Below are positions 39,401 to 49,735 of a stretch of 64,000 bases of DNA, one piece after another. Made by a program: the position numbers and the translations under genes. This stretch comes from Vidua macroura. Its lineage: Eukaryota > Chordata > Aves > Passeriformes > Viduidae. The notes beneath the pieces were generated by a model that was given only the letters and a program-made list of their open reading frames with translations, was not told where the DNA came from and made no database searches. The stretch's first letter is position 1; every line of letters begins with the position of its first letter. The DNA is taken from contig NC_071575.1 of assembly GCF_024509145.1 (NCBI RefSeq), positions 47,032,269 through 47,096,268 on the forward strand, given 5' to 3'.

Positions 39401-40417
39401 TTTGTTATGAAAGCATAATAGCTTACATCTGAACTATTTAAAATGAAGTACCTATAGAAGAAAACTGCAAGAAGTGATTATGATTCATGAAAGAATAATA
39501 CAGTATATATTGTCAAATTTCCTATTTTTTCATGGAATCTGAGACAGCAAACAGTTCAGAAAGTGCTTTGCATGCAATTAATTGCCACTTGTCCTTGAAG
39601 GATAGTTTCCATTTCCAAATAGTACTAAAAATATTTGAAATTCTTTTCAAAAAATTAGAATTATTTTCAATTTCTACAGAGCATTTATTAAATCTCCATA
39701 TTTATCACTGGATAAATATTACATTTTCTTCCTCAAGCAGGTAACTACAAAACTTCCCCACTCAAGTACTATTCTCCATGTTTTTCCAGACTACAATAAA
39801 TTTTTAAAACTAGAAGCCTTTGCCACTGCACAACATATCTCTGCAGAACACAAATATTCATTTAGTCAAATACATAACATCTGACTGATAATCTGAAAAT
39901 TAACATTCTCAGTAATTTGAAAATATATTAATATATAATCAAATACAGCACAATGGCCACTATCACAGAACAAAGAATTTAAAGAGAAATCTAATAATAT
40001 ATTAAGGCAAAAATAATACAAACAGATTAAGTTCCTGCAAAAGATTAGTTTGTGGGGAGTTTGGTGGTTTGTTTTGATTTGGTTTGCTTTTGGTTTTTAT
40101 TTTTGGGTTTTTTTAAATATGTTCTTTACTTAATAGTCAGGTTCTGGTTGTAAAGTTTGTTTCACTCATGGAGAGTTGCACTCTATCAGCCACAGTCACA
40201 GTTTCAGCAGAATTACTGTAACGTTCTCTGTAGCGACAACAGCGTAAGCATCTTCAGAAATAAGTACTAAGATTTCTTGTGCAAATGGGCAAGAAAATTA
40301 GGATCTCCCTACATCACAGACTCTCAAATATAGTGGTTGAACTTCAATAACATTTGCTCTTTTAATACCTTTTTGTCCTCCTCAGTGCTACATAATGCAA
40401 AACTGGAACTCACACAA
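36449..40417. other. Intronic DNA without recognised gene
   Basis: Unique AT-rich sequence with a three-copy 12-bp repeat (37161-37196). A block at 38930-39070 with several CpG sites and little low-complexity DNA looks like a candidate conserved element. Confidence 0.5.
37161..37196. repeat. Three-copy 12-bp tandem repeat
   Basis: AATACATCTGTT, AATATATTTGTT, AATGTATCTGTT in direct succession; each pair differs by one to three bases. Confidence 0.85.
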
Positions 40418-40545
40418 GACTTTGGCACTGGAGATATTCAAAATGCCTGTTCAAGTGCCTTCACAACCTGATCTAACACTAGCTCTACTTTAGGCATGTT
40501 TTTGGACTCCAAAGTTTTAAGTCTGTATATTCACAGTTAGGAACT
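40418..40545 (+). mobile_element. CR1 LINE 3' relic, very old
   Basis: The run ggcactggagatattcaaaa, tgcctgttcaagtgccttca, caacctgatctaacactagc and ctttaggcatg follows the order of the CR1 coding end and 3' UTR (LEIFK, then the CAACCTG-CTCTAG block, then the G-rich block). The terminal octamers are not clear. Family assignment is by block order only. Confidence 0.6.
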
Positions 40546-40836
40546 AAACTACTTTATGATTATCAGCGAAATTAGGAAGACAGACACTTAAGAATGAGAG
40601 AGAGGGAATAACAGCAGTGCAGGAACTAAAGGCCACTAATAAGCTGAAACTAGTCTTACACTGATGGACGGTAAGAGGACAGTCAAGAAAGTATCTGACA
40701 TCTGTAGGAGCAAAGCTGGAATCCACATTAAGTGAAACATAAATTTCACTAGTAGCTACATTTTTAATTTTGCTGAATTTGCACCTACTGATGAAAACCA
40801 GTTTAGAGAGCAAGTCTGAAAGTGCAAGCTCTGAAC

Positions 40837-40907
40837 TGAAATTCAGATATTAATTTCAATAATGAAATTCAGATATGAAATTCAATTCAGATATGAAATT
40901 CAATAAT
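40837..40907. repeat. Degenerate tandem repeat, gaaattcagatat unit
   Basis: Four related copies start at 40838, 40864, 40877 and 40895, with unequal spacing (13-26 bases). Slippage-type array. Confidence 0.8.
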
Positions 40908-41055
40908 GCTGAAAAAAGAGACATTTTTGAAACATTGCAAATGAAACTCAAAAAAAAAGTGAAATATTTCCTTGAAGAATCTTTTATTAATTTTAAACTA
41001 ATGAGTCAGACCTATAATTAAGGCAGCTGGCAGATTTCGTTATAGCAAACAGATA

Positions 41056-41084
41056 CTTTGGGTAACTAGTTCAGTTACCCAAAG
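41056..41084. repeat. Perfect 12-bp hairpin, 5-base loop
   Basis: CTTTGGGTAACT (41056-41067), loop agttc, AGTTACCCAAAG (41073-41084). Long, perfect stem in otherwise unstructured AT-rich DNA. No T run follows, so it is not a terminator-like element; no small RNA family was recognised. Confidence 0.9.
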
Positions 41085-42188
41085 CTGCAGGGTGGAGGGC
41101 AAGATAGAAGTAATTGACAAAAGATATGACTTCACACTTGGAAAAGAATTGTATGTGAATTGTATGGAAGGCTGCAGAAATCCCTCAGGACAAAAATAAA
41201 ATGCCCAAAAGAAAAGGAAGGGGAGAAAAAAACAAGCAAACAAACAAAAAAATCAAATATACTTACTTTGGGGACAGAATAAAATTAAAAATTAAAGAAT
41301 ACAAAGTAAAAGTTTAGGAAAACCCTTACAAAAGAAATACTGCTAGAAATAGTATAAGATGAGCATATGGGATGCACAATATTTTCTAAACAACATACAA
41401 CTGCAGGCAATGCAGCCAAGACCTGCCAACTCAGAGTAAAATGAAAAAAGTCACATCTAGCAAGCAGATGGATGTACAGTGTGTTTAAAAAGCAGCAGAC
41501 ATAGCACTGCAAGCCTGCTTAGAGGTCACACTTACATGATCCAACCTGGAAAGTGGTACCTCTTCAAAACGAGAAAGCCTTGTCAATTCAGAGTTGAATT
41601 TAGACAATCTTAGACAAATGTAATTTCTGGAAAATGCTTTAAAAAATTACTAGACTCAAAGCTTGATATAGAAGACAACTAAAATTGAGAGCTTAGAGTA
41701 AACAAGTTTTTAAGTTTAAGTCTTAGATGACTCCAAAATAAGGTGGCAAAACCAGAACTAGACAAGCTTTTTCTTACTTAACTCTCATGATCAACAGCAG
41801 TAAAACAATTTTTTAGAAATCAGGAAGTTTTAAATCTTGTTTAATAAAAATAGAGAAAAATATAGAAGTAGAAAACTGTATTGAAATATCAAGAGTATAG
41901 CGACCCTTTATTTCTAAAGTATGTTTTCTCAAAAAGAGTATTATACCCTCTACCACTTCCAGCTCAAGAAAGAAGGGTAAATTGGAATGAATTGTATCGA
42001 GATGAGTTGAATACTATGAGAAGAGCTTCAGAAAATTCTGTCTTCTCTTTCCAGAAGAGTAATGTTGTGTTGCATCCCACGCCGCAATGTTGTAAGTATT
42101 TTAATCAATGTATAGAATGCAAGTATGAGTAGAAACTACAACCTCTTCTTCCATTGTCCATCCCATTTAACCCAGGCTGGGTTAACCC

Positions 42189-42646
42189 TGATGCCTTAAA
42201 TTTTAGATTTTATATTCTTCAGATTCTGTGGTGCTTTAGTGTGTAGTTCTGAGCTTCGTATTAAGTGTTGGTAAGCTCTCTTCACAGAGTAGGGAGACAA
42301 AACAATTCCTTCTCTAGCTGGGGACCAAGGACAACTGATCCAAATTTCAGGCCCAAGATCATAAACAACGGTGAATTGAAGAGAGAAAAACATGGAGGAT
42401 GGAACTTCATACCCTGAAGCTATAATTGGACAATTAACTCCAATATACAAATGGACCAGAACTTAAAAATTTTAAAACCCGGTGACCAGTCATCCGTTTT
42501 GCGACCATTTTGGCTCATCTGGAGTATAGCCCTGGCTGGGCTTTTGTACTGCCCAAGGTGTATCCACTGAGGCCTTTTAATAGATACCTAGTTTATTCTT
42601 TAACTGTGCCTAGCCTCTGTTCTAGGTCAGCCTTCACAAGGCATCA
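42189..42646 (+). mobile_element. Solo LTR of an endogenous retrovirus, 458 bp
   Basis: The ends are a perfect 9-bp inverted repeat, TGATGCCTT (42189) and AAGGCATCA (42646), with the TG...CA termini of LTRs. Near the 3' end, ggccttttaatagatacct resembles a polyadenylation region with AATAAA mutated to AATAGA, followed by a T-rich stretch; this sets the plus orientation. I recall this unit (gcgaccattttggctcatct, tgtactgcccaaggtgtatc) as a recurrent avian LTR, probably of the ERVL class. No gag, pol or env sequence flanks it, so it is a solo LTR left by recombination. Flanking pentamers AACCC and TTCCC match at only three of five positions. Confidence 0.85.
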
Positions 42647-45600
42647 TTCCCAATGCACACTCTTGCTCTGGAAAATATGAGAGCTGAGAAAGGCCTGAGC
42701 AATGAGTCACAAGAACTGCACAGACACAGCCCCTCCTTCTTGCAGATCAGGCTCAGGTTAGCACAAGGAGCAGTCAGGGTACAAGGACTAAGGCATTAGA
42801 AAAGAAACTAGTAGAGACAAGAGGAAGGTTCTTCCTCCTAAACTTGAAGTGCCAAAGACAAAACTCTCTGCCCATAGAAACAGAACACTGGCTAGGAAAA
42901 AGGGGAGAACTGGAATAATTTTAAAAGCTATAATGAAGGAAATTCTTCCTCAAAAAGCCCAAATTATGGAACATGTTTTCTACCATTTGCTACAAAAACA
43001 ATGGGCATTTATCTTTAACCAAGTAGCCAAAAGACTGCAATATGGTCCCTGCTTCTTTTGCCTCAGCTTTAATATGTAATTTCAGCCATATGTGTATACA
43101 ACAACAAACTAATTAAATAAAGAACTCACCTGAAAAAATAAAAACTAGATTGATAAGGTTTTTGTTTTAGATAGCAAAATAGCTTCAACACAAAATCATA
43201 GTCCAATTGGGAAATAATATTAAAAGAAAAACTTTTCCTTTATCCTCACTAAGGATACAGATTACTTCATGTCAACTGAAAAAGTTTATAGTAAATGGAA
43301 AATGTTGGCTGAAATCCTCCAGGATAAATTTCTCTCTGATGAGAAATAACTCAAATTGATTCAACTATACACAGCACATTCTTCGCTGCAAAAACAAGGC
43401 AGAGAAAGTAGAGAGAAAAAAAGAGAGAAAAAGAGGACATGGTGGGGGGGGGAACAGGAGACTGATGTTTTTTAAATTCTGAAGCAGGATGCGATTCCAA
43501 ATATAAATTAAGTTGAAATAACAAAGTTTCCCTTATTATATCAATGGAGGTAATTTGTTTCCTCCTTTACTTGTTATATCAGTATCATAAAAACAGCAGC
43601 TGATTTTCACGGGATGGAAGTGAAATTAAGCAGACTAACTTGGCATCTTAATTGCTGATTAGAAAATGAGACCTTCAGTTAATAAAAGATTTTGCTCTGC
43701 ATCTCAGTGAATCAGCCTCATTCTAAATTTCACAAAGACACATGCTGATACACAGCTGATAAGTAATCACTGCTTAATTTTTTTTTTCTATAAAGCAGTT
43801 TTTGTTATGGTACATATGAGCAGATGAAACCCCTAACTCATGCAATATTCACCTTGGTACTTAACACAAACTAAAAACAAGCTAAAATATATCCTGTTGG
43901 TATGATATATTGTTAGAATAAAGACATAGCCACAGTAGCAACAGATTTCTTAGCAGAAATGTTTTTCTCAATCAAAATTCAAATACTAAAAAAATTATAG
44001 GTACTGCTTTCCATTCAGAAGGTATCTTTAAAGATCTATATGCAAATTTATAATTATAAAAATGATTTCATATCTACAAGCAATATTTAGAATATATATT
44101 TGCTTCATACAGAGACTCTAGTATTCATTTTTTATATTGTAACCTGATATGAGTCTTATTTAGCAGGAAATCAATTACTGCCCTTAATTCCATCTGAGTA
44201 TGACTGGTCTGCCCAGAAAGCAATAGATCAACTATAAATTTATGGCTCAATATGGATACCAGCCCACAGCTAAAAATTTGCTGCTCTGTATAACCAAGCA
44301 CATGAAACAGTCCTCTGGGGTAACGTATAAGCAGAAGTAACTCACATAATTCAGCACACGCTATGGGAAGAAGTCTTTCAACCATGTCTGTTCCCCTTTT
44401 TTTGGTCCAATCCACTTTGAAAAGAAGCTGTGCATATTGTCAATATAATGAATGAAATCTCAAGACTCCTCATAAATTTTACATGTCCTAAGGGTTCTTT
44501 TCTTCACCATCATGTGAAATCTGAGTACTTAATCTGAGTATGCTTAAACTGAGCTGCGGAGTGCGGGGGGAGGGGGGTGGGGGTGTTTAAATTAAATTAA
44601 GTATTTTGATGAATGTGGCCTTTTACTGTCTACATCAACATTCTGTAAAATGCATGAAAGTAAAAACATTCAGCAATATTATAGCTGTGTTTTCTTAGAT
44701 TAGCCTTGTTTTTCTGTATAATCCCCTCAAACTTCATCGGTTTTCATTGGAGTAGCAGTTCTTCCAATACACCTTCCATTACGCCTTAGAGATTCCATTA
44801 TTTATTTTAGTATGAAGAATACTTTAAAAAGAAAGTATTTATAAAATGTACCATGACATTCCTTAAGGATAGGTTTTTATACCATTCTAAGAAAATAATC
44901 TCTGAATTCTAGTAATAAAGAAAGAACATCACTTCATAGTAAATACAGGATAAGAATTGTGCATGTCTTCTGTCAAATGTAGTAACACCAAATATATTTT
45001 ATTCTTTGTAAAGCAAATGTTCCCTAGAATAATCCTTTCAAAGAAGGAAGTTGGGTTATTTTTACAACTGCACTAGAAAGCAACGAAGCGAGTACATCAG
45101 TGTTGGCCAGTTGGGTATATTTAGCAAAACAAAATCTTTGTTCCTCTTGTTCAACAGCCTTAAATATTGTCATGACAGTCTTTTTTCAGTAAAAGGAAAA
45201 TATTTGAGAGGCTGAGAATTTCTGAAGTTAAACCAGTATCTGTAAAATACAAAATCAGATTTACTTAACTTTAGAAATTAACATTTTCTTCAATACACTT
45301 TGGTCTTGTCCCAGAACCATTACTGCTTCCACTAGATTTAACAGACATCAGAAAGGTATCAAAGCAGCATTTTTTTAAACAACAAATAAAAGTACTAGAT
45401 TATGAATCATTAGTATGAGAAATAATAAAAAACTCCCCAAATAACAGAAAAACACAGGTGTGGTTCTTTGTGGTTTTTGTTCTGTCATTTGGGAAAAAAA
45501 TTTGTGAAGATTTCATAGTAAACTTTGATGTTCCATAGCAGAATTTGAAATTATCATGAAAAAAACCTACACCTAGCCAATGCATTTGTCTACAGGCATA

Positions 45601-46602
45601 TTTCTCACTATAATATAGCAGTGAAGTTTAATTTTGGAGTTATGTGAACCTTTCCCCTGCTTTCTTATACTGCATCCAATTTCACAATCCAAGTGAATTT
45701 CACAGATCAACAATATGAAAAACATAGCAGAAGTAAAGTAAGTAAAAGTTAAATAAATATGTCATTTTAAGAGTGCCATCACTACATAATGATGGATATA
45801 AAGAAAAATTGTGATGGCATTCATTTTCCTGTCCCAGAAATACTTCTTCATATGCATCTTGACATCATTAAGATGCAAATTTAATACTAGCTTGGAGGTT
45901 ATAATATTAATAATGGAAGACACAACGTTAATGTCAGGACTCAACATCTGGTCTATGGATACCTTCCTACAGTAAATAAAGTACTGAAATTTAGATATTC
46001 TTTGAGTATTTCTCTTTTTTTTTACAATATTGATGCAAAGGAAGGTGAAATACGAGCAAGAAATACACCATTCTCACATAAATAACTACTTATTTTTGAG
46101 AAAAGTCAATCTGAAGAGATTCTTCATTTCTAAACAATGCTCTGAAGACTGTGTTCAGTCTCCCATCCAACCCATCCTGAATTTTACAAAAAGAACTACT
46201 GAGAGTTGCAATATTAGCACAATTTTCAGCAAAATATGAAATGTAAATTTGAAATTAGTAATTAGATTTGTGACATTCCCCGGATGAAGAACAAATGAAG
46301 AACAAAAAATACCTGATAATTTTTGCTGTTTGTTGCCACAAGAAGTTATAGAGGAAGTAACATTTAGCAGTTTATAGATCAACTGTCCTTGAATTTGTTT
46401 TAAAAGATGCTGTACAGCTTCAGCTACTATTTAATGGAAAGAAACATATCCAATGTCTCTCAATGCTGATGAACTACACAGGAAAGGACACACAGGGAGG
46501 GAATCCAACTGACAATTCACACCTTGTTTTGCCAGTTTTGAAAAGAGATTGTGAAGTAAATGTTTTCTTTGTCAGAGAGTTACAGTAAGTAGCCTTATAT
46601 TT
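42647..46602. other. Intronic DNA without recognised gene
   Basis: Holds a purine-only tract (43409-43437), a G9 run (43444-43452), a G-rich stretch (44565-44583) and a block at 43600-43770 rich in ATTA/TAAT and SOX/POU-like words that reads like conserved non-coding DNA. The 96-codon minus frame at 44415-44125 has no family resemblance. Confidence 0.5.
44565..44583 (+). repeat. G-rich stretch G6-A-G6-T-G5
   Basis: Three long G runs with single-base spacers in AT-rich DNA. Falls one run short of the standard four-tract G-quadruplex pattern. Confidence 0.85.
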
Positions 46603-46744
46603 ACAGAATCACAGAATATTCTGAGTTGGAAGTGACCCACAAGTATAATCAAGTCTGACTCTTAAGTGAGTGGCCCATACAGGGCTCAAACCCACAACCT
46701 TGATGTTATCAGCATCATACTCTATCCAGCTGAGCCAGTCTCAG
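46603..46744 (-). mobile_element. SINE: tRNA-Ile head fused to CR1 tail (TguSINE1-like)
   Basis: On the minus strand the first 70 or so bases follow tRNA-Ile: A box TGGCTCAGCTGG (46737-46726), anticodon stem TGATG/CATCA around loop CTGATAA with anticodon GAT (46710-46708), B box GGTTTGAGCCC (46692-46682), then TGTATGGGCCA as the acceptor side. After a short linker comes a CR1 3' tail (CTTGTGGGTC, CTTCCAACTCAG, then ATTCTGTGATTCTG). This head-tail layout is that of TguSINE1, a passerine SINE moved by CR1 enzymes. The copy is about 142 bases, same strand as IMMP2L. A functional tRNA gene is unlikely: the 5' acceptor half no longer pairs with the 3' half. Confidence 0.88.
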
Positions 46745-49656
46745 TGGTCTTGCACTTCTGCCACATCCCAATTTTTAACTGCCTGTATAACTCCAGCAAA
46801 TGCTGTGCCAAAACCTTAATTTATAAATTTATGGCTTAACAGATCTCCCAGCTACCCTTCCACCAGAGCCCTCAACAAGTGACTTCATATCAAGATTTAC
46901 TTCAGCTTGCAACAACCTGGGGCTAGGCTAACTTTCTTGTATTTGTTCCTAGTTGAAAGTACTGCTCCTTTTAAATCTTCCATGCTGAAGAAGAATCTAA
47001 ACTATTTCGTTTTAAAAGTGTTATTCTTTTTACTTTAATTCTAGTGTGGAATAAAATAAAACACAGCCTTTTTTCTACATGATGAATTTTAGTTCTTGGA
47101 AATGTTGCTTTTTCAAGTAAAATCTCTCTCAGGAATTTTTAAGATGCATACAACATAATGTCCTTAAAACCACTTAATGTATTCAACAGACCACAAGCCC
47201 TCCTGTAACACTGACATCTCCATAAATTTATATCATAAATTTAATGAAATTTTTCAACTTTCTTGCATTGATTTGCATTCACTTTATAACTCCTTATACT
47301 CACTTGACAGGTCTATACTGCATTTTCCAAAAGCTTACCATATTTAAATGCCCAAAAGATTAATCGTAAAAATTCCAGGGATTATTATTGCCTGTTATTT
47401 TCAGTAAAGTTTAAAAGGTAGGCAATAGTAATAACACAATGCTTAGTAACTTTACAACCAGGTTGATTATTAAGGGGGACAGGTAACCTGAAAAAGACAA
47501 AGGAAGAAGCCAGGAAAAAAGAAGAAATTAAAAGGCATTATCTGCTCTGACAGAAAAGATAATTGATTATCTTTATAGCCTCACTTACTTCTGATACTGT
47601 TCCACAACCCATACTAAATTTAGGTATCAATAAGGGAACTAAGGATCAGGAGATCCCAGTATAGCCAATACTATCAATGGAGCTTAGATTTTTTTGCCCC
47701 ATTTCTAATGTGTTTATCTGAATTAGAGCTGAATTGCTCTGTTATACACACCCAGTATTAATGCAGTAAACCCTTAGCTTAAGATGAATTTTCATGCTGG
47801 ACAGTGTCTGAAGCCCCTATACAAAACACTGTCACTGTTTCAAAGTACAAGAGTCTAAAATTAGCTAAACATGTATGTATTTAAATTAAAATACTGCTTT
47901 GAATTCTTCACTTTTGTGAGAGTTTCAGAATTCTCTTTCAAACCCTCATCATAAAATACTGCCTGAAAATCCTCTTAGATCAATGCAGTGAGAATCTAAT
48001 TAAATCAAGTTACTAAACTGTGTCCATAAACAGTGGTTTTAATTCTGTCAACTTAGTATCACTAATGCCATCCATAAATTTTGTCACATTTACAAAGAAA
48101 CCATGAAAAAGTCACAGTTTCACTACATAATAAGTTATGCTTTCTTGTGTGACTTTAACGGGCTCTGTTAGGATAACAGCAGCCAGCCAATTTAAAATGT
48201 TCAGGCTTCATTTTGTCAGCATCTGTGATCCAAGGGGTCATTCATTAAATTATGACCTTATTTCTTCTGTGTGGTATAAGAGACAGAGAGGAAGGAAGGA
48301 AAAAAAGAAAATAATATTGTAAACACAAGAACAGTATGGAAGTTCCCCAATATAATTTAGTAATCTGAATGTATAGCTCATTTAACAGATGCTTAATCTC
48401 AACAGGATGAAAAATTGTTGACTGTTCAGTTTGGACTGTAAAACTAAGACCCTTGTTGGTCAGCTATTACAGACTCCCAAAAGGAGTGTCCAAATAGGTA
48501 CAGTGAAAAGTAGGAAATGTCACCCTGAAATTTAAGATGTAACACGGAAAATACTTTTTTCTGGGCAGTAGTAAATTGCATATAAATAATCCTTAAAACT
48601 ATATGGTGTAACATACTAAAATAATTTCATTACTATTTGATCACCTAGTTTAGGGACAAAAGTGGAAAATTTATATAGAACTATGTTTTTATTCTAATTA
48701 AATTACATATAATTTACTTGGCCCATCATTTAACATAAAATGTCTAAGGATAATTGATAAAAAACTCATTTCTGTAAGTGCTCATTTTTCTCCACTGACT
48801 AGAGAGAAATTCTGGTGAGTAGGCTTGATTTATGATATCTAACTATTACAACAATAGAGATAATTGGAGTAAGTTTAATGCAGAAACCCCCCTTGAGGCG
48901 ACAAAGAAATCTATGTAGAGTTTCTTGAATAATGATGCTTTTGTCCAAAATCAGCATCCCAAGGCATAACAGAATATAAATAAGAATAAAATAATAAGTT
49001 ACAGGCTTCATCCTCAAGCCTTCATTAGAGACTTCTGAAACACAAACAAGACATAAGATGCTGTGAAGGAAAGAAACAGGCTTGCTCACTGGCCAAACTT
49101 TAACAGATTAACTAGTCTGTTGTAATTTGCTTAAGGAAGTCTGCAATTATAAAGCAAAACAAACAAGAAGTAATATAAAGTTGTCACAATCTTCTCTCTA
49201 GAATTGCTACTGAATAGACCCTCCACCAAAGTGCAGTTAGGATCAACAAAAGAACACTGTCAATCATATAATTTTTCCTTCATCACAGGCCTGTTCTCAG
49301 CTTCCTTTTTTCTCTCTGATGTCTGTGAATGTATTTATTATGACTGGTTGAAAGAGGCATGATTGACATCCCAAGATGTGCACACTCAAATAGTGTGGGG
49401 GATGCAAACCAGTTCATTTTTCAGTAGCACATTATCTATGGCTTGGGCGTGACCTTGGATACAGTTTACAATCTAAGCATCAAAACCTCTGGAGAAAAAC
49501 CTAAACATGTGTTTATTTAGCATATAAATTCCATATAAATCCCAGTTACATTGGTTGAAGTGGCAAAAATTCCTTTCAGCTTATTACTATGAACCTGAAT
49601 ATAACAACCCAAGACCAGCAAGAAAACAACTTCAGGAAGAGATCTTATTGCCATGC
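46745..49656. other. Intronic DNA without recognised gene
   Basis: Unique AT-rich sequence. A block at 48130-48265 with CpG sites and balanced composition is a candidate conserved element. No exon seen. Confidence 0.5.
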
Positions 49657-49735
49657 AATGGGTTGGGTGGAAGGAGACCTTGAGAGGTCACGTAGTCCAA
49701 TATGACTGTCCATTCTGCCATGGGCAGGAATACAC
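49657..49735 (-). mobile_element. CR1 LINE 3' relic, short
   Basis: The plus strand reads atgggttgggtggaaggaga, ccttgagaggtcacgtagtc, caatatgactgtcc and ctgccatgggcagg. These are the CR1 3' blocks (TTGGAAGGGACC, ATCATCTAGTCC, CTGCCATGGGCAGG) in reverse. The terminal octamer is lost. Confidence 0.7.

Larger units (their letters stand above)
40546..42188. other. Intronic DNA with short repeats and a hairpin
   Basis: Contains degenerate tandem copies of a gaaattcagatat unit (40837-40907) and a perfect 12-bp hairpin (41056-41084). No exon or transposon body recognised. An inverted repeat TTAACCCA-ggc-TGGGTTAA lies at 42168-42186, abutting the solo LTR. Confidence 0.55.

Noticed and set aside
44565..44583. 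G-quadruplex motif
   Set aside because: Only three separate G runs, so the usual four-tract rule is not met.
46682..46744. Possible functional tRNA-Ile gene
   Set aside because: The acceptor stem no longer pairs, the T stem relies on wobble pairs, and a CR1 tail follows directly; it is the head of a SINE.
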